In this document: in pieces, positions 43,305 through 53,228 of the stretch | Numbering within the stretch: position 1 is the first letter of the stretch | Layout: each line of letters begins with the position of its first letter | The notes under the pieces: model-generated | Database searches by the model: none | The model's input: the letters and a program-made list of their open reading frames with translations, nothing else | What the model was told of the DNA's origin: nothing | From: Fusarium oxysporum f. sp. lycopersici 4287 | Taxonomy: Eukaryota > Ascomycota > Sordariomycetes > Hypocreales > Nectriaceae | Reading direction: 5' to 3' | Assembly (NCBI RefSeq): GCF_000149955.1 | Contig: NC_030991.1 | Span: 3,144,114-3,208,113, forward strand | Length of the DNA stretch: 64,000 nt | Translations under genes and position numbers: made by a program

Positions 43305-44137
43305 GGTAAAATAATCTCTTTGTCGTGTCGAAATCGCAAAACATGGTGCAGGTGATGGGTCAACAACAGGTCGTCAGGTTAGCGCGAATGACGAGTCCAA
43401 CGCGGCTAGTTGGCACAATATGCCCTTATCCTGCAGATGTTTCAGATACTTACCTTTCGAGCTAATTTGGTGTGGACGAGCACGTAGCGAGTGCCATATT
43501 GGGGTCGGGTATTAGATAAGTCCCTAACATCCTTCACATCACGAGCTTGACGCGATTAGTATTGCTTGCAATTTTTCGCGCAGTATTGAGATATTGAGGG
43601 ATCTGGACGCGTTTTCTTAATCAGCTTGCCGGCAGTTATTTAATGGTATAATTGTTGTATTATAAATCCAAAGTATGGACAGTCGAGCTTGATATTTGCT
43701 GGATATGTTGTTGAGGAAAATGTACACCAATTGATGGCCCTCATGATGATATGCACTCACGGAGCAAATCTTAAGTATATCCATCAAGACTTACGTCATC
43801 CCAATGAGAAAGCATACGACATTCGAATAGTGTTTCCTATATTGTATGTATTCTAAAATTGCGCTGTTCAGAAGTTTCATGGTGTTTTTGACATAGGGTA
43901 GCAATATTGCAAAAGTTATGGGGCACATCAGCCTCTGTTAGAGGTATTCTGCCAAAATACATGGGCCCCCTTAACTACCCCCACTTCTAATCCACCCAAA
44001 TCCACCCAATCCATCCACGACATCGCCGAGTGGATTCGGTGGATTAGCCAATCCACTGGGGTTTTGCTAGTGGAGTGGACAGTGGAATCCACGAGTGGAT
44101 CCACTACGTGGATTGGGTGGAGTGGCTTTCAACCCTG
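43305..44137. mobile_element. 5' flank and terminal region of hAT-6
   Basis: No gene. The stretch 43990-44137 is dense with TCCACCC/GGGTGGA motifs and ends in CTTTCAACCCTG. The inverse, CAGGGTTGAAAG, matches the hAT-1 terminal style CAGGGTTCAAA. The hAT end at 44137 lies where pogo sequence is truncated. Confidence 0.65.
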
Positions 44138-44155
44138 TCCACTCATCCTGGAATT

Positions 44156-45107
44156 TCAGTCAGCGGTATTTCTGATCGAGAACAGGTAGATACCTACAGA
44201 TACATGGCTCCCATGGCCATCTAATATGATGAGCCTTGCATCAGACTCATCTGCTGGCTGGCTTTGGGGCAGATAAACCTCTTTGAGCCACTCGACCGCA
44301 ATATGGTTGTCTGTCCAGCCGTTATCGGATGTGATATAATACCAGTCGGCGATCTTGTTAAACTCATCAATAAACCACTGCTTCTGAAGTTCTTTGCCCT
44401 TGAAGATAATTCCCGGCTTTAGAAGACGGCCATCTGCAGTGACGGCTTCGATAAAACTAGTCCAAGTGCGGGACTGCGAGCCTTTGAGGAAGGCCTTCCT
44501 CCTGGGATCGCTACTGCCAATTACCAAGGAATCCAAACCTAGATTTGCAATTTATTGCTAAGTCTTGTATCAGAAGTGGTCAGTACTCACCAAATCCAGC
44601 CATGATACCGCCCTCGTCAACATTAACCGTGTTCTCAGGCTTGATCCAGCCATATTCGCTCTCCCGGATACCAAAGTACCAATTGACGGCCATTGGGGTA
44701 AAAGAATTGAACCTTGAAGCTTCCTGGCGTTTTCCTACCTTCGTATCGATCTCTGGATGGCGTTTAATAAATCTGGCTAGCCAGTGTACACCGATAGGCG
44801 TTTCCCGGCCCTGCTGTCTCAACAGGGCAGCTACCGTGGCGCGAACTTGACTGTGGGAAGGAGCATAGCCCAAGGCCTCTTGTCGAAGTATCCATGTAAC
44901 TAATCTAGCCTCTTGGGATTTGTATAACAACTGGGCAGGTTGGGTGACCTCGGACTTTGACGGTAGGCCTCTTAATCGGTCAGACAGAGTGGTTTGGGGC
45001 ATTCCATGCTTCTGGGCGGCCTGGTGCTGCGAGAGGTGGTTATCTGTAACATCCAGTATAGCTTCAATGACATCATTCTCTGTATAAGACTGTTGAGGCA
45101 TTTTCAA
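44156..45107 (-). pseudogene. pogo/Fot transposase, C-terminally truncated
   Basis: ATG 45107 begins MKMPQQSYTENDVIEAILDV. A psq-type helix-turn-helix follows (HQAAQKHGMPQTTLSDRLRG), then a Tc5-type DNA-binding domain, then the DDE domain with the first Asp in VDEGGIMAGFG. A 52-nt GT-AG intron (44590-44539) splits GFG/LDSLVIGSSD. The second block SDNGWTDNHIAVEWLKE and LDGHGSHVS (second catalytic Asp) are present. The third catalytic residue is missing because the gene is cut by the hAT-6 end. The 5' flank up to about 45415 contains the terminal repeat, with two GACCGG(T/C)AGGTGGGTA units. Confidence 0.8.
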
Positions 45108-45640
45108 GGCGATTAAAGGAAGCTGCTATAGATAAAAGTTTGATGAAATTTTGGGGAGGCTGGGTGATGAAGGAGACATTTTGAGAAATTTTACATTAGT
45201 GCCATGCGACCAAACTGCTTATGTAAAATACAAATGAACATTCCAATATGAAACAGCATGAAACTCTCAGTAAGACACAATCTGTTCCATGTAAATAACT
45301 TCAATTTTGGCCAAGCACTGTGCAAGTGAAGTTTAACATTTTGTATGGGGAAATCTTTTTTTCGCTGACCGGTAGGTGGGTATGACCGGCAGGTGGGTAC
45401 TGCATGGTACAGGCATGTTGTAGGACTCTCTTGCTGCACCTGACTGGACATTGTCAGTCCCCATATTGTCTCCCTGCTTTGTTCCCATTTCCAGCTGCTC
45501 CGGCGGGGAGGGGACTGGCGCAGAGGGCCTTGCCGTTTTAAAACCTTGATTCAAATTCGGCGTTAATGCAATAATCGCCCCGGCTATCCGGCATTCGACA
45601 GAAAGGTTACTTGCCCAATAGGGAATGCTGCCTTAAGGCT

Positions 45641-45800
45641 TGTTGGAAAATCCGGGGATCCCCCTTCCCTTCAGGATTCAGAATAACAGTTTGAAAGTCC
45701 TAGATTTAAAGTTTAAAGTCCTAGATACAATTATCTAGAGATATAAACCCGAGAATAACTCTCAGCTCAATAAGAAACAACCAAGTTTCATAAATAAAAA
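45641..45800 (+). mobile_element. Solo LTR of a second copia-like family, copy 1
   Basis: It begins TGTTGGAAAATCCGGGG, contains AAAGTCCTAGATTTAAAGTT and a GAGATATAAACC TATA-like box, and ends near CAAGTTTCATAAAT. An inverted relative lies at about 48846-48997. The 3' border is blurred by A-rich sequence (45797-45818). Confidence 0.6.
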
Positions 45801-46127
45801 AAAAATAAAAAAAAAACATTTTCACCCAGCACTACTGCGCAATATAAACAACACGTGGAGCGGGCCAAAGCCAGGGTGGGCCAAAACTAGTGTGGACGAC
45901 TTATCAACAAAGTCACGCGGGACATATCGGTCAAGGAGAGCGACTTGGTTTGGATTTTTCAAGACCCTGCTAATTCGAACAACGAGATGTGATAGAGCCG
46001 AATAGATAGACAGATACAAGTTTAGCTGCCTAGAAACCGTTGCTAGCAAAAGAGATAAAAATAGAGTAGCCAGCTACATTTATCACATTTGGACAAATGT
46101 CTTGCTCAGCCCTCGATTCTACTCGGT

Positions 46128-47325
46128 TTAGGTGCAGAATGCACCAGCGGGAACGCCCACACACTTCTCCTTACTCTGGCCGCCAGTGATGTTGATGTCT
46201 GTAAATGTCCAGTCCTTGCAGTCGGCACAGAGAATGAAGGTGTTCTTACCCGCCGGCTTCACCGTTCCTGTGACGTTCTTTATCCTGATACCTGTCATAG
46301 GAATACCCTTGGTAGGCTGCTGAGTCGGGCCGCCGTTGAGGTAGTCCTGTCGGAAAACCATGCCGTATTTGTCGATATCGCGAAGGGTGATGTCCTCATA
46401 CGTGACATCCGTGACGGAGCCTGTGGCCCCCGCAATGGTCTTGATACGAATAGCGTTTTCGGAACTTTCAATCATGGTCTTGGAGATGAAAACATTCTCG
46501 ACGATAGATTTATTGCCAACGGATCCAATCGAGGCACCGTGACCACCGCTGCAGTGACCGTTGGTGAAGGTGATGTTTTTACCCGAGTTGATGGCAACGC
46601 AATCGTCCTGATTCTCGACGACGGCACCATCGATAACGAGTCCATCGACCTTGCCGATATTGAAGCCGTCAGTGTTGTGTCCGCCCAGTTTGTCGCCGAG
46701 GGAGCTGTCGATGTGGACGTCTTTGACAAGCAGGTTCGTGACTGTGTTGATGCTCACGGCCTGGACCGGAGTGTCCTTGATGTTGAGATTCTGGACGATC
46801 GAGTCATGAACATCATGAAGTGCCACGAGCTTGGGCTTCTTCTTGCCGCCGTTGCCGCCTTTTCCATCCCAATATCGCCGACCTTGACCATTGATGCAGT
46901 GTCCAGCATCTCCCTCAATGGTAAGGCCGTTTCCCGAGATAGTAATTAAAGGACCTAGCCACTCGGCGTAACCAAAGGTCATGACTCCCTTGAAGATGAC
47001 CTATAACTCTGTCAGATAAATGTCACGTCATGGACGAGAGTAGACCGAGTGGCTTTACCGTGGTGCCATCCTTAAGATTGGTCAGGTCCAGAGTCTTTCC
47101 AGCAGGGACTTTGACGTTGTTGAGGACGATAGTCGAGCAGCTGCTCTTGTGCTGCATAGCAGTATCAGCAGTAGTAAAGTTACAGCCTCCAGAGGCTGGA
47201 TGGGAGTCTGAACTCGATTCAGACTTGGGGAGGGACCTGGGGTGGTGGGACTTTGAGTTGGAATGGGAGTAGCCAGCAAAAGTGGAAGCAATAAAGCCGC
47301 CGAAAAGAGGGAGTGAAAAGCGCAT
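46128..47325 (-). CDS. Secreted endopolygalacturonase, GH28 (379 aa)
   Basis: Exons 47325-47059 and 47000-46128 (minus) are joined by a 58-nt GT-AG intron that restores [18 protein letters not shown]. The signal peptide is [18 protein letters not shown], followed by a Ser/His-rich propeptide and the right-handed beta-helix. GH28 catalytic motifs are all present: NTDG (198-201), QDD (Asp221/222), GGHG (His243) and RIK (274-276), plus Tyr301. It hydrolyses internal alpha-1,4 bonds of polygalacturonate in plant cell walls after secretion. Size and motifs fit fungal endo-PGs. Upstream are T-rich tracts (19 and 26 T on the minus strand), a 110-bp MITE and a mimp (845 bp before the ATG). Confidence 0.93.
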
Positions 47326-47341
47326 CTTGTAACGATATGTC

Positions 47342-47526
47342 AAAAAAAAAAAAAAAAAAATGAAAAAACCGAAGTACAGTTCAAAGAGGGTTAAGGAAAA
47401 CAAGGAGGAAGAACATGGAAAGTTGTCTATCAAAGCAAATAAAAAAAGAAGAAGGGACACAATATTGATCGAGACTGTCAAAGTCTTGAATACCTACATG
47501 AAAAAAAAAAAAAAAAAAAAAAAAAA
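47342..47526. repeat. Poly(A)/poly(T) tracts in the pectinase leader
   Basis: Runs of 19 A (47342-47360) and 26 A (47501-47526) on the plus strand are T tracts on the coding strand, the first ending 16 bp before the ATG. A TATATA motif lies at about 47559-47564. They may be promoter pyrimidine tracts or the tails of lost retroelements. Confidence 0.6.
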
Positions 47527-47989
47527 GAAAAAGATGAAAAAAATCGGAATGCTCAAAGTATATAAAGATCTTGAAACAGCGAGTCAAACCTACATGCCGT
47601 CTAGCCGTCCGTCAAGGTTCGTATTTCGTATTTGGCAACCTTGACACTTGATGGTTTCACCAGGATCCAGTATCTAGTGACGATATGAGATGCCATTTTC
47701 TACCGCGTCGAAGTGCCAATCTATGGGCACGATAGATCCACCTCTGTCCTCAACATCCGGGGTTAGATGGGTTGAAACACTAAGCAAGGGCTCGGGTAAT
47801 ATATCTCCGTCTATTGGTGCATGGCAATTATCCAAGCCGCGGTGTTGTTTCAGATTTAGTCTGGAAGCATGTCAATTCCGGATGCCCGGCACGATGACTG
47901 CCTACGCCGCCGCACTATATGACTATAGGGTTTTGTTTGAGTTTATAGGTAGCATAGTTTGAACTTTGAACATGAGGAAAGGAAACCTA

Positions 47990-48099
47990 CAGGGAGTTTC
48001 AGGTTCAGTTTCTCTTGAAATACAGGAAAGTTTGCCATTTTAGGGGGTAGGTGGAAGAAAGAAAGTTAAAACTGCAGAAACTGAACCTGAAATTCTCTG
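47990..48099. mobile_element. 110-bp MITE, copy A
   Basis: The ends are inverted repeats: CAGGGAGTTTCAGGTTCAGT and, inverted, CAGAGAATTTCAGGTTCAGT. TA lies on each side (47988-47989 and 48100-48101). The second copy of identical length is at 48728-48837. Confidence 0.85.
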
Positions 48100-48169
48100 T
48101 ATCAAAATATCCAGACACGTCTTTCGGCTGTTGCGGCAGTGTCTCACCATCAAGTCATACCGACTGCTA

Positions 48170-48392
48170 CAGTGGGATGCAATAAGTTTGAATACCCTTA
48201 GAAGTACTGATACCCCCTGTCTAGCCTATTTGGAGTTAAGCCTGCTTCTAATCTGAAGAAGAAGCTCGATCTAGCCAATCCCTATATTCTTATTAGCCAT
48301 GCAAAAGCTGATATGCACGTGGTAGCTGGCTCAAAGAGGCTAGCGGCAAAAGAAGATACACGCCCGGTATTCAAACTTATTGCATCCCACTG
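48170..48392. mobile_element. mimp, 223 bp, copy B, upstream of the pectinase
   Basis: Perfect inverted ends CAGTGGGATGCAATAAGTTT with TA flanks (48168-48169 and 48393-48394). The same length and interior as 12808-13030 (CCCCCTGTCTAGCCTATTTG). It lies 845 bp upstream of the endopolygalacturonase start codon. Confidence 0.95.
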
Positions 48393-48727
48393 TACTTGGA
48401 ACTCATATCCGCCTAGTTAGCCGAATGTTCATGTTTCAGCTGCAGTTGCATCGGTAGTTCAGACTACCCACACTTGATGGTAAGATTCGCTACTCAATTT
48501 GTCATTGAAGAACCGACAGACGGGTTGATTTGCAGCTTCTTGCTTGATTGCGCGTTGGGCAAAGTAATCTTCTGGGCCTGGTGGCCGAGGAGCATCCTGA
48601 AAGTTTATCTGCAAATTAGCATAATTATGATGTTAGATACAAAAGTACCGACAAGACCAGAGTGGGGGCCTTAAGCAGTCTAAGGTTTGCTGTTGTTTAT
48701 ATTGCGCAGTAGTACTGGGTGAAGGTA

Positions 48728-48837
48728 CAGTGATTTTCAGGTTCAGTTTCCCATCATATACCAAGGATTGTGTTATTTTGGCGGGTTAAGATAAAATGTA
48801 AACACGAAAATGTAGAAACTGAACCTGAAATTCACTG
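48728..48837. mobile_element. 110-bp MITE, copy B
   Basis: The ends CAGTGATTTTCAGGTTCAGT and, inverted, CAGTGAATTTCAGGTTCAGT differ at one base. TA flanks are at 48726-48727 and 48838-48839. The interior differs substantially from copy A, so the copies are old or the family is diverse. Confidence 0.85.
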
Positions 48838-48845
48838 TATATTTC

Positions 48846-48997
48846 TTATGAAACTTGATTGTTCATTGTTGAGATGAGAGTTCTTCTCCTGTTTAAATCT
48901 TTAGTTGATTTCATATAGGACTTTGAACTTTAAATCTAGGACTTTCAGACCAACAGTCAGAATCCTGATGATAGGGGGGATTCCCAGTTTTCCAACA
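48846..48997 (-). mobile_element. Solo LTR of the second copia-like family, copy 2
   Basis: The inverse of this stretch starts TGTTGGAAAACTGGGAATCC and carries AAAGTCCTAGATTTAAAGTT and AATCAAGTTTCATAAG, matching 45641-45800. Its 3' end touches the 110-bp MITE. Confidence 0.6.
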
Positions 48998-49073
48998 AAA
49001 GATCAGACCGCTGGCGAAGGGGCATTCGATGATTGCAGCCGGAGCAGCACTACGGTGGAGCAATCACCATATC

Positions 49074-49279
49074 TGTCAGATATTAAGGTGAATCGTGTAT
49101 ATTTCTTGATCCTTTCGCAATCGAAGGACCATTGAGACCTTATATCTTCAACTGGTTCCTTCTAGGACTTGAGTCCTAGAAAGTCCTAGATGAAAGTCCT
49201 ACGATCTAAGTTTAGGGCGTCAAACTTTAATCCTGAACCTTAATCCTGAAGTTGAGGGTGAACCCTCCAACATTCAACA
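49074..49279 (-). mobile_element. 3' LTR of a copia retrotransposon (206 bp)
   Basis: Minus strand TGTTGAATG...TCTGACA, preceded (49280-49290) by the polypurine tract GAGGGGGTG and by the pol gene end. Identical family to the solo LTRs at 12.4 and 41.8 kb. Confidence 0.92.
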
Positions 49280-49292
49280 CACCCCCTCAGGC

Positions 49293-50200
49293 TCAATAGG
49301 TCCCAGTTGAGCCTGCATTTCCTAGGCAGTCTTCTATCTTCTGGAGCCTTGCTTCTATTCCTTCTTGCTTCCGGCTCTGCTGCTGTCTTTCCTGAATATC
49401 TTCCAGGCCAAGTTGATAGAGGAAGCGGTTCCATTTGCCTGCCGGCAGGGCCTTTGTCAATCCGTCTGCGATCATATCCGTTGATTTGGTGTATTTGACT
49501 TGAATTCTCCCTTCTTGGACCTCCTGTCTCAGCCAGTGGTTGTGAATATCCACGTGCCGCAACTTAGTCTTCAAAGTAGCGATTTCGGCGGTCACAAGGT
49601 TGATAGTTTGAGTATTGTCGCAGTCGATACGGATAGTCGGATCATCCATCTGAACTGTAAGCTCTTTCAACAGCCGACTCACATAGAGGGATTCCTTAGC
49701 AGCCTGTGCCAAGGCTAGGAGCTCTGCCTCTGTCGTGGATGTGGTGACTGTATTCTGCTTGCTAGCTCTCCAGCCGATCTAACCGGTCGAATAGTCGGAT
49801 AGTGTACGCTTGGGAGCTTTTCCGATCAAGGGTGTTATCGGCAAAAGAAGCGTCACTAGCAACTGTAAGACCTCCGGGTCCTCCGAATCGTAGGGCTCGG
49901 TGCCTTGTGTGTGAGAGGTAGTGGATAACGCGGTCGGCGGCGTCTTGGTGTTCTTGGCCAGGGTTGACAAGAAATCGGGCCAGCCTGGAGGCGGCGAAAG
50001 CTATGTCAGGCCGGGTGTTAACGGCGATATAGAGGATCGAGCCGACTTTACGTTGATATCGTTGAAGTTCTGCCGGGGTTGCTAGTCCTGTTTGAGGTCG
50101 TAGCTCTGTTTGAGTCATTGGTACTGTAGATGTTCCCTTGTTAGCTAGATTTGCGATTTTGTCAATGTAGGCTGTTTGAGATAGCCAAATCTTCCTTGCA
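49293..50200 (-). pseudogene. Copia pol fragment (RT end and RNase H), cut by the assembly gap
   Basis: From the gap inward the minus strand reads the end of reverse transcriptase (RYQRKVGSILYIAVNTRPDI, AFAASRLARF). RNase H follows: TEAELLALAQAAKESLYVSR, DCDNTQTINL, LRHVDIHNHWLRQEV. It ends at 49293, 14 bp before the LTR. One frameshift occurs near 49780 (FDR/IGWRASKQNT). The upstream gag, protease and integrase would lie in or beyond the N gap. Confidence 0.85.
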
Positions 50201-51200
50201 NNNNNNNNNNNNNNNNNNNNNNNNNNNNNNNNNNNNNNNNNNNNNNNNNNNNNNNNNNNNNNNNNNNNNNNNNNNNNNNNNNNNNNNNNNNNNNNNNNNN
50301 NNNNNNNNNNNNNNNNNNNNNNNNNNNNNNNNNNNNNNNNNNNNNNNNNNNNNNNNNNNNNNNNNNNNNNNNNNNNNNNNNNNNNNNNNNNNNNNNNNNN
50401 NNNNNNNNNNNNNNNNNNNNNNNNNNNNNNNNNNNNNNNNNNNNNNNNNNNNNNNNNNNNNNNNNNNNNNNNNNNNNNNNNNNNNNNNNNNNNNNNNNNN
50501 NNNNNNNNNNNNNNNNNNNNNNNNNNNNNNNNNNNNNNNNNNNNNNNNNNNNNNNNNNNNNNNNNNNNNNNNNNNNNNNNNNNNNNNNNNNNNNNNNNNN
50601 NNNNNNNNNNNNNNNNNNNNNNNNNNNNNNNNNNNNNNNNNNNNNNNNNNNNNNNNNNNNNNNNNNNNNNNNNNNNNNNNNNNNNNNNNNNNNNNNNNNN
50701 NNNNNNNNNNNNNNNNNNNNNNNNNNNNNNNNNNNNNNNNNNNNNNNNNNNNNNNNNNNNNNNNNNNNNNNNNNNNNNNNNNNNNNNNNNNNNNNNNNNN
50801 NNNNNNNNNNNNNNNNNNNNNNNNNNNNNNNNNNNNNNNNNNNNNNNNNNNNNNNNNNNNNNNNNNNNNNNNNNNNNNNNNNNNNNNNNNNNNNNNNNNN
50901 NNNNNNNNNNNNNNNNNNNNNNNNNNNNNNNNNNNNNNNNNNNNNNNNNNNNNNNNNNNNNNNNNNNNNNNNNNNNNNNNNNNNNNNNNNNNNNNNNNNN
51001 NNNNNNNNNNNNNNNNNNNNNNNNNNNNNNNNNNNNNNNNNNNNNNNNNNNNNNNNNNNNNNNNNNNNNNNNNNNNNNNNNNNNNNNNNNNNNNNNNNNN
51101 NNNNNNNNNNNNNNNNNNNNNNNNNNNNNNNNNNNNNNNNNNNNNNNNNNNNNNNNNNNNNNNNNNNNNNNNNNNNNNNNNNNNNNNNNNNNNNNNNNNN
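50201..51200. other. Assembly gap of 1,000 N
   Basis: An exactly 1,000-base run of N, so a scaffold gap of arbitrary length. It lies inside the copia element, and the right side is unrelated AT-rich DNA. The two sides may not be as close as shown. Confidence 1.
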
Positions 51201-52090
51201 TATTTTTTAAACTTTTGTATAATATCTTGTAATACCTAATAAATTTATTATTTAATTTATAACTTAATTAATTTATTTTAATATCCTTTACAGCTAGGGA
51301 GATTATATTATTTTCTAAAAAAGTTAATCTTTTTAATTATTTTGGGTTATAATAGTTTTTTATATATTTTCTAATAAATTTAAGTTTTATTTTTATTTCT
51401 TTATATAAATTTTAAAGTTATTACTTTTAACTATGATAATTAAATTAATTAGTTCTTAAATTATTATATATTTAATAAGTAAGTAGGTTAAATAAGTAAG
51501 TAACATATTTTTCTTTTTAACGTATAGGTTAACCCTCCCTGCCTAGCCTATATGTTAAAAAGGTCTCCTCCTAATTATTAAATTTATCCTTAAATAACTT
51601 AAGAACTACTTAATAATTACTTATATTCTATAAATATAGCTTTAAATATAATATAAAAAATAAATAAAAACTTAATCTTAGAAATGTAAGTAATAAAATA
51701 TTTATATATTTATATTTATAATTAACTTATATTTCTCCTATTATATTATCTTATAACCTAATCTGATTTATTATTAACCTATTAAGCTAGCCTTAGTCTA
51801 CTAATATGTATAGTTTTTCCTTAAATACTAAAACCTTCTTTTCTTAATTTACCTTTCTCCCCCTTTTTGTTATGATTCGTGCCCGTAACAGCGCTATAAG
51901 GCTTCTATAAGGCAGCTGTAGCACACCTATGATTGCTTGCGTAGCGATTATGGCCCGATCTTTTGTCCTGTGGTTTAACGGCTTGTGCAATCGTTATAAT
52001 ATACTTAAGCTATAACTATACCTTTATTACTTTTGTATTTATAAGAAAAGTTTAATCTGTTTTAAGATTTATTAACTAATTTAAATAACT
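51201..52090. other. Extremely AT-rich relic DNA
   Basis: Roughly 80% A+T, with stops in every frame and no long open frame. There are many TTTAATAA/TATATTA strings. This fits an old repeat destroyed by C-to-T mutation (RIP-like) or an AT-rich heterochromatic block. Near 51870-51990 the composition is more balanced (GCCCGTAACAGCGC). Confidence 0.6.
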
Positions 52091-52092
52091 TA

Positions 52093-52531
52093 ACGTGTTT
52101 GATAAGTGAGTGGGTCATCCAAGTGAGTGAGTCAATCTTATTTCCACCTTAAACCCGGGGTTTAAAAAATTCTTTAAAAATTCAAACTAAGCCTAAATTG
52201 GCTGTAATTCTAGTAGCGTATATATAAGTCTTAAAATATATTATATAAAACTTTTTAAGATTTTTAGAAAAATTCTATACAGCTATAAACCTTAAAACCT
52301 ATTTATACTGTATTTATACTGTATAATTAAGCTTTACTATATAAAATAAAATAGCTAAAAATCTTAAAAAAATATTTTATAATAAGGTTAATTATACTAT
52401 TCTTAAAAATATTTTTTTTAAACTTTTATCTATTTTATTTAGAATAAAAAGATACTATAGGGTAGGTTTTTTAATACTATACAGTGCAGTGACTCACTTA
52501 CTTGTCTGACCCACTCACTTATCAAACACGT
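52093..52531 (-). mobile_element. 439-bp AT-rich MITE with TA TSD, copy B
   Basis: The inverted copy of 13536-13974, with exactly the same length and TA at 52091-52092 and 52532-52533. Differences are scattered; several are C/T or G/A transitions. Confidence 0.95.
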
Positions 52532-52533
52532 TA

Positions 52534-53228
52534 TTAATAGTTTTAAGAAAATATCACTCTGTTCCGTCCTAAGTGTCCAGCCGTTCCTGTGAGGGCTGAA
52601 AAATCAACCGCTTGTCTGATGGACTATGGGGTACCTCGTTACCCCGATCATCAAATGCAGGTGTTGTACCCTCTCAATGGATCATGGGCAAAAGCCGACT
52701 TCTTGGGCTACGTCATGTTGCTCCCATTGCCCCACACGACTCCGCGTCCTGTCTTTTGGACACAGGGTTCTCAAGCAGGGGACGAAAAGTAATAAGTACG
52801 AATTTACACATTCCATAGGAGTAACCATAAACAATACGTACTGGCAATGCTATGCTAGATCGCTAGGCTGAATTATTTTGAGGATTTCTCAACTTGTATG
52901 CCAGATATATTAGTGTTATTGGATGACTAAGTAATGGGTCGGTTGTCACCTTGTGTAGAGGAGAACGCGATACGCGACACGCATCGCGCAATGTGTCCCG
53001 CCTAAATTAGTCAACAGGCGTCTGTTTGCACAGTTAAGCTCAGCCACATTCAAACACAGTGCTTCTACAAACAGCGCACACACCTCTGGTACCGTTTGCT
53101 CTGGTCCCGCGCTCAAACATTAACGCGCTTGGACTTCGGTCTCATCTCCGAGGCAAATGATACGCATGGCTCTCCCCATGCTAGCCATAGCAATTGGACA
53201 TAGCATGGGCCTACCACGACCGAGACGC
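52534..53228. other. Intergenic, nothing recognised
   Basis: About 700 bp with short open frames only and no visible repeats before the MULE-2 terminal repeat. Confidence 0.4.

Noticed and set aside
46089..46949. 286-codon plus-strand frame across the pectinase
   Set aside because: A shadow of the GH28 gene on the opposite strand, which has all catalytic motifs.
47360..47644. Lysine-rich 94-codon frame
   Set aside because: It is produced by poly-A tracts antisense to the pectinase leader; not a gene.
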